Source of the DNA: an uncultured Gemmataceae bacterium
GTDB lineage: Bacteria > Planctomycetota > Planctomycetia > Gemmatales > Gemmataceae
Assembly (NCBI GenBank): GCA_937922175.1
Contig: CAKZUU010000246.1
Location: 1 to 13,009, forward strand
Reading direction: 5' to 3'
Length of the DNA: 13,009 nt
Shown here: in pieces, positions 7,149 to 13,009 of the stretch
Layout: each line of letters opens with the position of its first letter
Numbering within the stretch: the first letter of the stretch is position 1
Translations under genes and position numbers: made by a program
The notes under the pieces: generated by a model
Databases searched by the model: none
Seen by the model: the letters and a program-made list of their open reading frames with translations, nothing else
Told to the model about the DNA's origin: nothing

Positions 7149-7161
7149 TGAATTTCTCGCG
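7136..7161. repeat. Imperfect inverted repeat across the BON promoter -35
   Basis: CGCGA at 7136-7140 and TCGCG at 7157-7161 flank two copies of AATTTC (7142-7147 and 7151-7156). The whole element is an imperfect dyad with one bulge and one mismatch, and it covers the -35 box. It could be an operator for the BON promoter or a weak terminator-like structure after the PfkB operon; the sequence cannot decide. Confidence 0.35.
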
Positions 7162-7205
7162 ATAAATAGTGCGGCTGGCAAGATCCATCGTTCAAACGGG
7201 CGTTT

Positions 7206-8222
7206 TCATTTCTCCATCGATTCAATTTGGCGCCATCGGTCCCGGACTTGTTGCGGACTGGCCGTGCCGGTCGTTCCGAGTTGTTGCACCGTGATGGAGG
7301 CTACCAGATTGCCGAAGGCGGCCGCGGTGCGGTGGTCCGCACCCGCAGCGACGGCACAAGCAATTCCCGCACTCACACTGTCGCCGGCTCCAACCGGATC
7401 GATCGGACCGGACACGGGATAAGCCGGTATCTCGATTGGGTCGGCAAGATCCGGAAGATAAAGGGAAATTCCCTTCTCGCCCCGCGTGAGAAAGATGGCT
7501 TTCCCCGAATTGTTCCGCAACATGTGGAGATCGCCAGCTTCACGCTGATTTGGCTTCAGGCAGACGTCCCGGAAAAGGGCAATGCGTTCTCGACTATCGG
7601 CTACGACGAACTTTTTCGGGTTCCGTTGCGCCAGTTCGGAAATCCGCTGTCGAATCACGCTAGTGACAACCCCGCATTCGGCCTCTGTCACTTGATCGAG
7701 AATGATCCAGGCCGAGTTACGCTCCCACTCCAGCTCAACAGCGCGAAGAAGTCGCGCGATCAACTCCGGTGGAGTTGGTTTCCGATTCTTGATGTCCAAG
7801 CGATTCAACTCCTTGGGCGGCTCGTCAGCCTGAATCAGCAGGGGTTTGGTGTAGGTCGGAGTCCGAAGCCGATTCGTCGTTTGGACGTGAGTTAAATCGA
7901 CGGCAGACATTCGCAGGAGCGCTTGACGGAGTTCGTATCCCTCGCCGTCATCCCCTATCAGACTCAGGGGCACGACACGTCCGACGCCGAGCGCCACCAG
8001 ATTATTGATAATCGTACCCGCCGCTCCAGGTTGAGAGCGTACCTCGGTGACCTGGTACGCTTCGATTCCAGTTTCCAACGAGGTTTCTGTCAATCGGGGG
8101 TCCAACATGAGGTAGCGATCGAGAAACAAGTCGCCCAAGACGGCGATACTCATATGCGGAGCGGAGGTCAAAATCGATTCAATCCAATGATCGGAAAGCA
8201 CGGGACAACTCCGGGGGAACAT
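7206..8222 (-). CDS. PfkB-family sugar kinase, RfaE/HldE N-domain-like
   Basis: A 338-residue ribokinase-fold protein. Visible motifs: IAVLGDLFLDRYL at 26-38, the first strand and substrate site; QPGAAGTIINNLVALG at 64-79, in place of the GGAANVA motif of heptose kinases; TPTYTKP at 121-127; NRLDIKNR at 140-147; ADSR at 208-211; KPN at 223-225; and DPVGAGDS at 275-282, the PfkB signature with catalytic base Asp281. The closest named family is D-glycero-D-manno-heptose-7-phosphate kinase, the RfaE/HldE kinase domain. There is no nucleotidyltransferase domain after it, unlike full HldE. Substrate is uncertain: a sugar or sugar phosphate. Last gene of a four-gene operon, 60 bases after the DHS-like gene. 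The ATG at 8222 has no close Shine-Dalgarno site; an AAGGAGG lies about 39 bases upstream (8262-8268). A later ATG (Met24) would cut just before the first strand. Confidence 0.88.
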   Translation of the reverse strand: MFPRSCPVLSDHWIESILTSAPHMSIAVLGDLFLDRYLMLDPRLTETSLETGIEAYQVTEVRSQPGAAGTIINNLVALGVGRVVPLSLIGDDGEGYELRQALLRMSAVDLTHVQTTNRLRTPTYTKPLLIQADEPPKELNRLDIKNRKPTPPELIARLLRAVELEWERNSAWIILDQVTEAECGVVTSVIRQRISELAQRNPKKFVVADSRERIALFRDVCLKPNQREAGDLHMLRNNSGKAIFLTRGEKGISLYLPDLADPIEIPAYPVSGPIDPVGAGDSVSAGIACAVAAGADHRTAAAFGNLVASITVQQLGTTGTASPQQVRDRWRQIESMEK

Positions 8223-8282
8223 AACTCGACTTGGCCGCTCCCGCCTCGGCCGACGACGGGGCCTCCTTGCCGGTCGAACAGC

Positions 8283-9257
8283 TTAAGACGGGACGATTCG
8301 CGCTTGCATGGTTGCCCATCGAAGCGCCGGAAGGGATTCGCGGTGATCGCCTTGGATGTAGAAACTCTCGCCGCCGTCAGCTACGGTTCGTGCCAGGATG
8401 GTCTTCCAGGGACGATAGTAATATCGGGGGTCGGACTTGGGGGCCTCGTGCCGAAGATCGCCTTCGAGGGGGATCAGATCGAAGACTGCCGTTGTAAAGT
8501 GCTGGATGACGCGTCCTTCCTGATGGGCGACATTCCGGGCCATCGCCAGGGCTTTCAGATAGACTTCCGGGCCCATGACGGCGGAGCCGAAATTGAGGGC
8601 GACGCCTCCTTCCAATCGGGTGATGGTTTGGGCCAAAACGAGAAAATCTCGATAACTTGTGGCGCCCAGAGCGGCCCCGTCGCAATTGGGATGTTCATGG
8701 ATGATGTCATAACCAATACCGACGTGGACCGTCACCGGGATATGGAATCGTACTGCTGCGGCGAGAACGCTGATGTCCTTGTGAGGAAATTCACCGTCGA
8801 GGATCGCACGGCCAATCGATTCGCCAAGCCCTAATCCTTGCGACGCACCGTGGCGAATCGCATCGTTGATTTTTCCCGTTTCATGCCACAGACCGAATTC
8901 GCCGGACGAGACATACCTTGCCACACTCTCGGTCGTCGCGCCGATCAGCGCTAACTCCCAATCGTGGATGGGACCGGCACCATTCATGGCGATGTGATCG
9001 ATCCAGCCGCGCTGCATCATGTCGATTAGGTGTCGTGACACCCCCGCTCGCAGCACGTGCGCGCCCATGAGCAGGAGGCGAGCTGCGTTCCGATTCTGAG
9101 CCTCGATCAATCGTTGCCCCAAGATCGGCAAAGCGGGATGGGTGAACGCTGGCCGCTGGTCATCGAGCGGCAAAAAACGCTCGAGCGTCAGATCGTGAGT
9201 TCGAGCGGACAGCGGTTGAATGCGAAGTCGGGAGCGATCAAACAGCGGGAAGGGCAT
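8283..9257 (-). CDS. Deoxyhypusine-synthase-like protein of unknown function
   Basis: A 324-residue soluble protein whose block order resembles the deoxyhypusine synthase fold. HVLRAGVSRHLIDMMQRGWI (67-86) followed by DHIAMNGAGPIHDWELA matches the DHS pattern in which an Arg-containing helix is followed by a VDV-like strand and a glycine turn. SVLAAAVRFHIPVTVHVGIG (163-182) matches the ILxAA-IPV strand. YYYRPWKTIL (279-288) places Lys285 like the catalytic lysine of the DHS WGK motif. But LEGGVALNFGSAVMGPEVYL (215-234) replaces the DHS block with its histidine pair, so true deoxyhypusine synthesis is unlikely; bacteria also lack eIF5A. Some bacterial DHS-like enzymes make homospermidine, but the phosphatase and kinase neighbours suggest a sugar-linked role. 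The start at 9257 follows the HAD stop after two bases (TGA-AC-ATG). The longer reading to 9359 overlaps HAD and is unlike the family. Confidence 0.75.
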   Translation of the reverse strand: MPFPLFDRSRLRIQPLSARTHDLTLERFLPLDDQRPAFTHPALPILGQRLIEAQNRNAARLLLMGAHVLRAGVSRHLIDMMQRGWIDHIAMNGAGPIHDWELALIGATTESVARYVSSGEFGLWHETGKINDAIRHGASQGLGLGESIGRAILDGEFPHKDISVLAAAVRFHIPVTVHVGIGYDIIHEHPNCDGAALGATSYRDFLVLAQTITRLEGGVALNFGSAVMGPEVYLKALAMARNVAHQEGRVIQHFTTAVFDLIPLEGDLRHEAPKSDPRYYYRPWKTILARTVADGGESFYIQGDHRESLPALRWATMQARIVPS

Positions 9258-9259
9258 GT

Positions 9260-10093
9260 TCAAGTCTCGGCGAACAACCAACTGAGCAATCGAGGATGAC
9301 GACGATATTCGGGAATGACGACGTCGGCACCAGCGTCGATCAGACGACGGCGCTTCCACTGGTTGATGCCCTGGCGGGCAACCTCGTCACTCGCGACTGC
9401 CACCGCGACTCCGCCAGCTCGGCGGATTTCCTCGATCTCGACGAAACCGTCGCCAAATCCCAGTAATTCCTCGCCACTGAGGCAGTTGGTCCGCAGGATT
9501 TTTTCCACAATCATTCGTTTGGAAAAATTTTGATAATCGTCCAACGCACCGTAAATGTGGGGGCCAAAGAATTCGGAGAGCCTCAGTAGTTTTGCCTCGT
9601 GTTGCACGTATTTCAAATCGGTACCGCTCGCGAGGTAGAGCGTCATGCCTCGACGTCGAAGGTTTTCCAACAGGGCGTGAGAGCCGGGCACTGTCCAATC
9701 TTCAGCGGTCGCCTGACCCGACTCGAGAGCGTCGAGACGGCAGCGAATACGCTCCATCAGGCGGTCGTGATATTCGTGCTTGTATACCAAGGGATCTTTC
9801 GGCGTGGCACCGCGTTTCCGGATTTCTTCAGCTAATTGGATCATTTGATAGATCGTCTGTCGGCCGTTCAGCCGCATCACGAAGTCCTCGACGACCGCAC
9901 GCAGTTGTTCGTCGGTTTCGCCCGTCCCGGTCGCACGCAGCTTCTCCACCATCATGGGGATCATCACTTGCGGCCAACCCTCGCGGATCAGTGACAACGT
10001 GCCGTCGAAATCGAACAGCACACCACGAAAGCGTCCTCTCGGCAAATTCGGCCGGAGGACCTCGATTTCCTCGTCCAACCACCAGGTCGCCAT
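9260..10093 (-). CDS. HAD-superfamily hydrolase (phosphatase-like)
   Basis: A 277-residue HAD protein. Motif I is LFDFDGTL at 27-34, with nucleophile Asp28 and acid/base Asp30. A long helical cap spans about 40-135. Motif II is LASGTD (154-159, Ser156), motif III probably Lys193, and motif IV GFGDGFVEIEEIRRAGG (212-228), where DG-VE replaces the common DxxxD and Asp215 is the likely metal ligand. This is the pattern of phosphoglycolate-phosphatase-like and GmhB-like enzymes, which remove phosphate from small sugar phosphates. The substrate is unknown; the linked PfkB kinase suggests a phosphorylated sugar intermediate. The ATG at 10093 overlaps the SRPBCC stop (TGATG); a GTG one codon upstream (10096) would give a GTGA overlap and is equally possible. 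The next gene begins two bases after its TGA. Confidence 0.9.
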   Translation of the reverse strand: MATWWLDEEIEVLRPNLPRGRFRGVLFDFDGTLSLIREGWPQVMIPMMVEKLRATGTGETDEQLRAVVEDFVMRLNGRQTIYQMIQLAEEIRKRGATPKDPLVYKHEYHDRLMERIRCRLDALESGQATAEDWTVPGSHALLENLRRRGMTLYLASGTDLKYVQHEAKLLRLSEFFGPHIYGALDDYQNFSKRMIVEKILRTNCLSGEELLGFGDGFVEIEEIRRAGGVAVAVASDEVARQGINQWKRRRLIDAGADVVIPEYRRHPRLLSWLFAET

Positions 10094-10551
10094 CACGTTT
10101 TCCCCGGGTTTTCCAACAGCGTGCGCATCACGGACACCCGATGCTGATGCAGATCGGCCAGATACTGCTGCAATCGATCCGCGGTCAACAGCATCCCCAT
10201 CATTCCGCCCGGCGGAGTGAAATCGACCACTTCAATCAGCCGACATCCCGAGGCGGTCCGCTCCATCTGCCGAGTGTGTCGGTAGTAACGAAAGGGACCA
10301 TCAATCTGCTCGTCGGTCAGCAGATGGTTCTCTTCCCATTCGATGATCCGAACCGAAAACCGCTGACGCAGGCCGAAATTTCTGGCTTCCACTGTCACCG
10401 TGGAGCCGAGTCGGACGACGGTTGGCCCCTCGATCAGTCGGACGTGAAAATCCGGAGGCGACAGTTGAACGACGTTGGCTGGACGGATCAAAAAATCGAA
10501 AACCACCTGGGGCTCGCAGCGAAAATCGGCCAGTGCATGAAATTCGGGCAC
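10093..10551 (-). CDS. SRPBCC (START/Bet v 1-like) family protein
   Basis: A 152-residue protein with the SRPBCC pattern: PEFHALADFRCEPQVVFDFL (2-21), N-terminal strand and helix, then a run of beta strands with SPPDFHVRLIEG, RIIEWEENHLLTDEQIDGPF and CRLIEVVDFTPPGG, and a long C-terminal helix ending MRTLLENP. The fold forms a deep hydrophobic pocket for lipids or small molecules. No catalytic motif can be assigned. The GTG at 10551 was chosen because it gives the usual family length and has AGGGA six bases upstream; the reading stays open to 10719, but that part lies antisense to the start of miaA and looks non-coding. First gene of the operon SRPBCC, HAD, DHS-like, PfkB, with a one-base stop/start overlap to HAD. 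Its role in the operon is unknown, perhaps binding of the pathway product. Confidence 0.72.
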   Translation of the reverse strand: MPEFHALADFRCEPQVVFDFLIRPANVVQLSPPDFHVRLIEGPTVVRLGSTVTVEARNFGLRQRFSVRIIEWEENHLLTDEQIDGPFRYYRHTRQMERTASGCRLIEVVDFTPPGGMMGMLLTADRLQQYLADLHQHRVSVMRTLLENPGKT

Positions 10552-10636
10552 AGGGGATCCCTGGGAGTACCGTTTCTTCGTGTTAACATACGTCAGTGTA
10601 TCGACTAGGCCGTTGGGAGTCGGGGGATCGAGGCGG

Positions 10637-11572
10637 ATGCTGTTAGCGGAAATCGGCCTATCTCGGCCGGCGTGGGTCATCACCGGAGCCACCGCGAGCG
10701 GCAAGTCCGAGTACGCCATGTACCTGGCGGAACGCTACCAGGGCGAAATCATTAGCATGGACTCGATGACGGTGTACCGGGGTATGGATATCGGCACCGC
10801 GAAGCCCTCTTCCGAACAGCGACGCCGGGTCGTGCATCATTTGGTGGATGAACTTGATCCGTGGGAATCGGCGAATGTGGCTTGGTGGTTGGAGCGTGCC
10901 ATCGCCTGCTCTCGTGACATCGACCGCCGCGGAAAGCAGATCATTTTCGTGGGCGGAACACCCCTTTATCTGAAGGCTCTTCTTTTCGGTCTGTTCGAGG
11001 GGCCCCCCGCAGACCGACAGATTCGCGATCGTCTGGAGCGACTTGGGCTTCAGGAAGGTCCTGAGGTGCTCCACCGGCGCTTGCAGACTGTGGATCCCGT
11101 GAGTGCTCGCCGACTGCATCCCAACGATATGCGACGTCTGGTTCGGGCTTTAGAGGTTTGGGAATTGACCGGCAAGCCCCTGAGTGAATGGCAGCGCGAA
11201 TGGCAGCGGTCACCGAAAGGGGCGTTCCTCCGCTGCTGGTGGTTGGATCGCCCTCGTGACGAATTAGATCGACGGATCAACGCTCGAGTGGACCAAATGA
11301 TTCGCTCGGGGTGGGTAGACGAGGTTCGTCGATTGCTTGAGTTGCCTCAGCCGATGAGCCGCGAGGCCCGTCAAGCCCTTGGTTATGCCGAGATGCGCGA
11401 TGTCGTCGAGGGGCGCATCCGTTTGGAAATCGCGCGAGAACTGATCCAGCGCCGCAGTCGGCAATTCGCTCGTCGGCAACTCACATGGTTCCGGAGTTTG
11501 CCCGGGCTTCTTCGCGTTCCCATCCAGGGTGACGATTGGCCCGAGGGGATCATCCCAGGAGCAACGATTTAA
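10637..11572 (+). CDS. miaA: tRNA dimethylallyltransferase MiaA
   Basis: A 311-residue protein, the normal MiaA length. It transfers the dimethylallyl group to A37 of tRNAs that read UNN codons, before MiaB acts, in the cytoplasm. Motifs: P-loop-like GATASGKS (17-24); MDSMTVYRGMDIGTAKP (41-57), DMAPP and tRNA site with the catalytic-type Asp; HHLVDELDP (67-75); IFVGGTPLYLKAL (103-115); ARRLHPNDMRRLVRALEVWE (157-176); RQALGYAEM (245-253); and the basic RRSRQFARRQLTWFR (272-286) typical of the C-terminus. The ATG at 10637 was chosen; a GTG at 10580 gives 19 extra residues antisense to the SRPBCC upstream region. AGGCGG is close to the ATG but a spaced Shine-Dalgarno site is not clear. It is divergent from SRPBCC, and its last 23 bases overlap the end of the convergent PEP-hydrolase-like gene. 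Confidence 0.96.
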   Translation: MLLAEIGLSRPAWVITGATASGKSEYAMYLAERYQGEIISMDSMTVYRGMDIGTAKPSSEQRRRVVHHLVDELDPWESANVAWWLERAIACSRDIDRRGKQIIFVGGTPLYLKALLFGLFEGPPADRQIRDRLERLGLQEGPEVLHRRLQTVDPVSARRLHPNDMRRLVRALEVWELTGKPLSEWQREWQRSPKGAFLRCWWLDRPRDELDRRINARVDQMIRSGWVDEVRRLLELPQPMSREARQALGYAEMRDVVEGRIRLEIARELIQRRSRQFARRQLTWFRSLPGLLRVPIQGDDWPEGIIPGATI

Positions 11573-12383
11573 ATCGTTGGGTGCACGTCGTGATCGCGGT
11601 CTCGGTCGGCAACCTCTCGATGCTCGAAGCACCGTAGAAACCGACAATTCCCTCAGTATGGTCCAGAATGAATTGCGCATCCTCAGGCTCGGAAATCGGA
11701 CCGCCGTGACAAAGGACGAAAATATCTTTCTTGACCCGCCGGGCGGCGTCGTGCATCGCTTGGATGCGCACGACACATTCCTCCAGGCTCAACGCTGTTT
11801 TCGCGCCGATGGTGCCTTTGGTGGTCAACCCCATATGCGGGATCAAGATGTCCGCACCAGCTCGGGCCATCGCGGCGGCTTCGTCTTCGTTGAAGGCGTA
11901 GGGCGTCGTCAGCAGCCCCAGTTCGTGCGCTTCTCGAATCATATCAACTTCCCGACCGAAGCTGATGCCCGTCTCTTCGAGGTTCTGGCGAAACACGCCG
12001 TCGATGAGTCCGACGGTCGGAAAGTTTTGCACGCCACTGAAGCCCGCCGCCTGCACTTGCTGGAGGAACAACTTCATGACACGGAACGGATCGGTACCGC
12101 AGACGCCGGCGAGCACCGGTGTGTGTTGCACAATGGGAAGGACCTCACGCGCCATTTCCATCACGATCTGGTTGGCATCGCCATAGGGCATCATCCCGCA
12201 GAGGCTGCCTCGCCCTGCCATGCGGAATCGCCCGGAATTGTAGATGATGAGCAGGTCGATGCCGCCCGCCTCGGCCGATTTGGCGGAGAGTCCCGTTCCG
12301 GCTCCACCACCAATGATGGGTCGGCCTGCGGCCACTTGGGCTTGCAGGCGTTCCAGGATTTGCTCGCGTGTGAAGGTCGTCAT
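11550..12383 (-). CDS. PEP-hydrolase-like TIM-barrel protein (family of the Tm-1 C-terminal domain)
   Basis: A 277-residue soluble protein with an ordered TIM-barrel pattern. Strongly conserved blocks: PIIGGGAGTGLSAKSAE (22-38), LLIIYNSGRFRMAGRGS (44-60) continuing into MMPYGDANQIV, VLAGVCGTDPF (90-100), GVQNFPTVGLIDG (117-129), HMGLTTKGTIGA (183-194), LCHGGPI (224-230) and GFYGASSIERLPTE (248-261). This is the family called phosphoenolpyruvate hydrolase-like (PF09370, by recollection), also found as the C-terminal part of plant Tm-1-type proteins. The true reaction is not firmly established for most members. The start ATG at 12383 has no good Shine-Dalgarno site. Its divergent neighbour is the UPF0261/Tm-1-like gene, the other half of the plant fusion, so both probably act together. 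Its end overlaps miaA and contains an 18-base perfect palindrome. Confidence 0.9.
   Translation of the reverse strand: MTTFTREQILERLQAQVAAGRPIIGGGAGTGLSAKSAEAGGIDLLIIYNSGRFRMAGRGSLCGMMPYGDANQIVMEMAREVLPIVQHTPVLAGVCGTDPFRVMKLFLQQVQAAGFSGVQNFPTVGLIDGVFRQNLEETGISFGREVDMIREAHELGLLTTPYAFNEDEAAAMARAGADILIPHMGLTTKGTIGAKTALSLEECVVRIQAMHDAARRVKKDIFVLCHGGPISEPEDAQFILDHTEGIVGFYGASSIERLPTETAITTCTQRFKSLLLG
11562..11579. repeat. 18-base perfect palindrome in overlapping 3' ends
   Basis: CAACGATTTAAATCGTTG is a perfect palindrome. It contains the miaA stop (TAA 11570-11572) and codes for residues near the end of the convergent PEP-hydrolase-like protein. As RNA it folds to a 7-bp stem with a TTAA loop from either strand. 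It may be a bidirectional terminator or a dyad protein site; no U-tract is present. Confidence 0.55.
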
Positions 12384-12419
12384 GTCGGCGTGCTTCGCTT
12401 AAAGTTCCAAGATTGCCTT

Positions 12420-12449
12420 TTGACGGCAGAAACCTGACGATTCTAACAT
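12420..12449 (+). promoter_or_regulatory. Predicted sigma-70-type promoter for the Tm-1-like gene
   Basis: TTGACG (12420-12425, five of six to TTGACA), an 18-base spacer and TAACAT (12444-12449, four of six to TATAAT), in the 101-base divergent gap. The start of transcription would be near 12456, giving a leader of about 29 bases with a Shine-Dalgarno site. No equally good promoter was seen in the opposite direction for the PEP-hydrolase-like gene. Confidence 0.45.
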
Positions 12450-12472
12450 AGGCTCCCGATGAGACGACGAAA

Positions 12473-12477
12473 GAGGG
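12473..12477 (+). promoter_or_regulatory. Shine-Dalgarno site deciding the GTG start of the Tm-1-like gene
   Basis: GAGGG, part of AGAGGG, lies seven bases before the GTG at 12485. No in-frame ATG exists between this GTG and the upstream in-frame stop at 12449-12451, so the GTG is the most probable start. Confidence 0.6.
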
Positions 12478-12484
12478 TCGGATC

Positions 12485-13009
12485 GTGGCAGTTCTTTTGA
12501 TCGGCACATTGGACACCAAAGGAGACGAGGTGGCGTTTGTGCGGGACACCCTGCGCTCGATGGGAATCGATGTGTTGGTCATGGATGCGAGTGTCATGGG
12601 AGCGCCCGCGCTGACCGCTGAGATTCCTCGCGAGGAGGTGTTTCTTGCGGCCGGTACCTCCTGGCAGCGGCAGCGTGAAATCGCCGATCGGGGGCAGGCG
12701 ATCGAGGCCGCCGCACGCGGGGCGGCGAAGCTCGCGGTCGGTCTCCATCGAGCGGGTCGAATCGACGGGGTGTTTGGCTTGGGTGGCTCGGCAGGAACGA
12801 CCATCGCGACCACGGCGATGCGAGCTTTGCCCTTCGGTCTTCCCAAATTGATGGTCAGCACCCTGGCGAGCGGCCAGGTGCAACATTTCGTCGGGGTGCG
12901 CGACATCGTGATGATGCCGTCAGTGGTGGACATCAGTGGCCTCAACCGGATCAGCCGGGCGATTTTCTCGAATGCGGCTCATGCGATGGCGGGAATGGTA
13001 CGAGCACGT
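12485..13009 (+). CDS. Tm-1-like ATP-binding protein (UPF0261 family), N-terminal part (runs off the right edge)
   Basis: The 175 visible codons from a GTG start stay open to the window edge. The family pattern is clear: VLLIGTLDTKGDEVAFVRD (3-21) at the N-terminus, VLVMDASVMG (30-39), GVFGLGGSAGTTIATTAMRA (95-114), with the glycine-rich nucleotide-binding region of UPF0261, PFGLPKLMVSTLASG (116-130), and MMPSVVDISGLNRISRAIF (143-161). Full-length members have about 400 residues, so less than half is seen. In tomato Tm-1 this domain binds ATP and tobamovirus replication protein; the bacterial function is unknown. The gene is divergent from the PEP-hydrolase-like gene, which corresponds to the other domain of plant Tm-1, with its own promoter and ribosome site. 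A downstream partner, if any, lies outside the window. Confidence 0.93.
   Translation, partial: MAVLLIGTLDTKGDEVAFVRDTLRSMGIDVLVMDASVMGAPALTAEIPREEVFLAAGTSWQRQREIADRGQAIEAAARGAAKLAVGLHRAGRIDGVFGLGGSAGTTIATTAMRALPFGLPKLMVSTLASGQVQHFVGVRDIVMMPSVVDISGLNRISRAIFSNAAHAMAGMVRAR

Noticed and set aside
7923..8834. Long open reading frame on the plus strand (303 codons)
   Set aside because: Antisense to the PfkB and DHS-like genes, with no recognisable domain, low-complexity charged composition and no ribosome site; a codon-bias shadow of the real genes.
8283..9257. Calling this gene a true deoxyhypusine synthase
   Set aside because: The histidine block of the DHS active site is not visible and bacteria lack the eIF5A substrate; only fold-level similarity is claimed.
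9592..10608. Long open reading frame on the plus strand (338 codons)
   Set aside because: Antisense to the HAD and SRPBCC genes, rich in Arg, Ser and Pro without any fold pattern; the minus-strand proteins carry clear motifs.
10552..10719. N-terminal extension of the SRPBCC gene by 56 codons
   Set aside because: It would overlap the divergent miaA start and adds residues not typical of the fold; the GTG at 10551 gives the usual length and has a ribosome site.
11529..12437. Long open reading frame on the plus strand (302 codons)
   Set aside because: Antisense to the PEP-hydrolase-like gene, whose motifs are unambiguous; no family pattern in the plus-strand translation.
12145..12945. Long open reading frame on the minus strand (266 codons)
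   Set aside because: Runs through the divergent promoter gap and antisense to the Tm-1-like gene; no domain and implausible composition.

Overview
The window looks like chromosomal DNA of a planctomycete, at moderately high G+C by eye. This rests on gene content rather than a marker gene: a very short BON-domain protein, an RfaE-type PfkB kinase with an unusual glycine motif, a deoxyhypusine-synthase-like protein, an FHA gene, a histidine kinase with a non-canonical H-box, and a PEP-hydrolase-like/Tm-1-like gene pair. No rRNA, tRNA, CRISPR array, insertion sequence, phage or plasmid gene was recognised. Coding density is high and no stretch over 300 bases lacks a gene.

Layout. (1) 1-315, minus: 5' end of an FHA-domain gene that runs off the left edge. 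(2) 495-3881, minus: three tightly linked envelope genes, transcribed in the order flippase-like (LPG-synthase TM family) membrane protein, polyprenyl-phosphate-type GT2 glycosyltransferase, GT-C/ArnT-like membrane protein. Together they resemble a lipid-linked sugar transfer module. (3) 3955-6740, plus: a two-component pair, membrane histidine kinase then NtrC-type sigma-54 activator, overlapping by ATGA. (4) 6746-6958, minus: a 70-residue BON protein with a good Shine-Dalgarno site, a plausible sigma-70-type promoter about 160 bases upstream and a foldable leader. (5) 7206-10551, minus: four genes in a compact operon (SRPBCC, HAD phosphatase-like, deoxyhypusine-synthase-like, PfkB sugar kinase-like). 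(6) 10637-11572, plus: miaA, tRNA dimethylallyltransferase, overlapping tail-to-tail with (7) 11550-12383, minus: a PEP-hydrolase-like TIM-barrel protein. (8) 12485-13009, plus: start of a Tm-1-like/UPF0261 gene, divergent from (7).

How the genes may work together. The GT2, flippase-like and GT-C genes can be read as synthesis of a lipid-phosphate sugar, its passage across the membrane, and transfer on the outer face; the acceptor is unknown. The kinase and activator form a self-contained signalling pair whose target is not visible here. The SRPBCC-HAD-DHS-like-PfkB operon joins a sugar kinase fold and a phosphatase fold, as in heptose activation, to a DHS-fold protein that seems to lack a key DHS residue. 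This is the best candidate for an undescribed pathway. The PEP-hydrolase-like and Tm-1-like genes are the two halves that plant Tm-1 carries as one polypeptide; here they are separate and divergent, which suggests a shared but unknown function.
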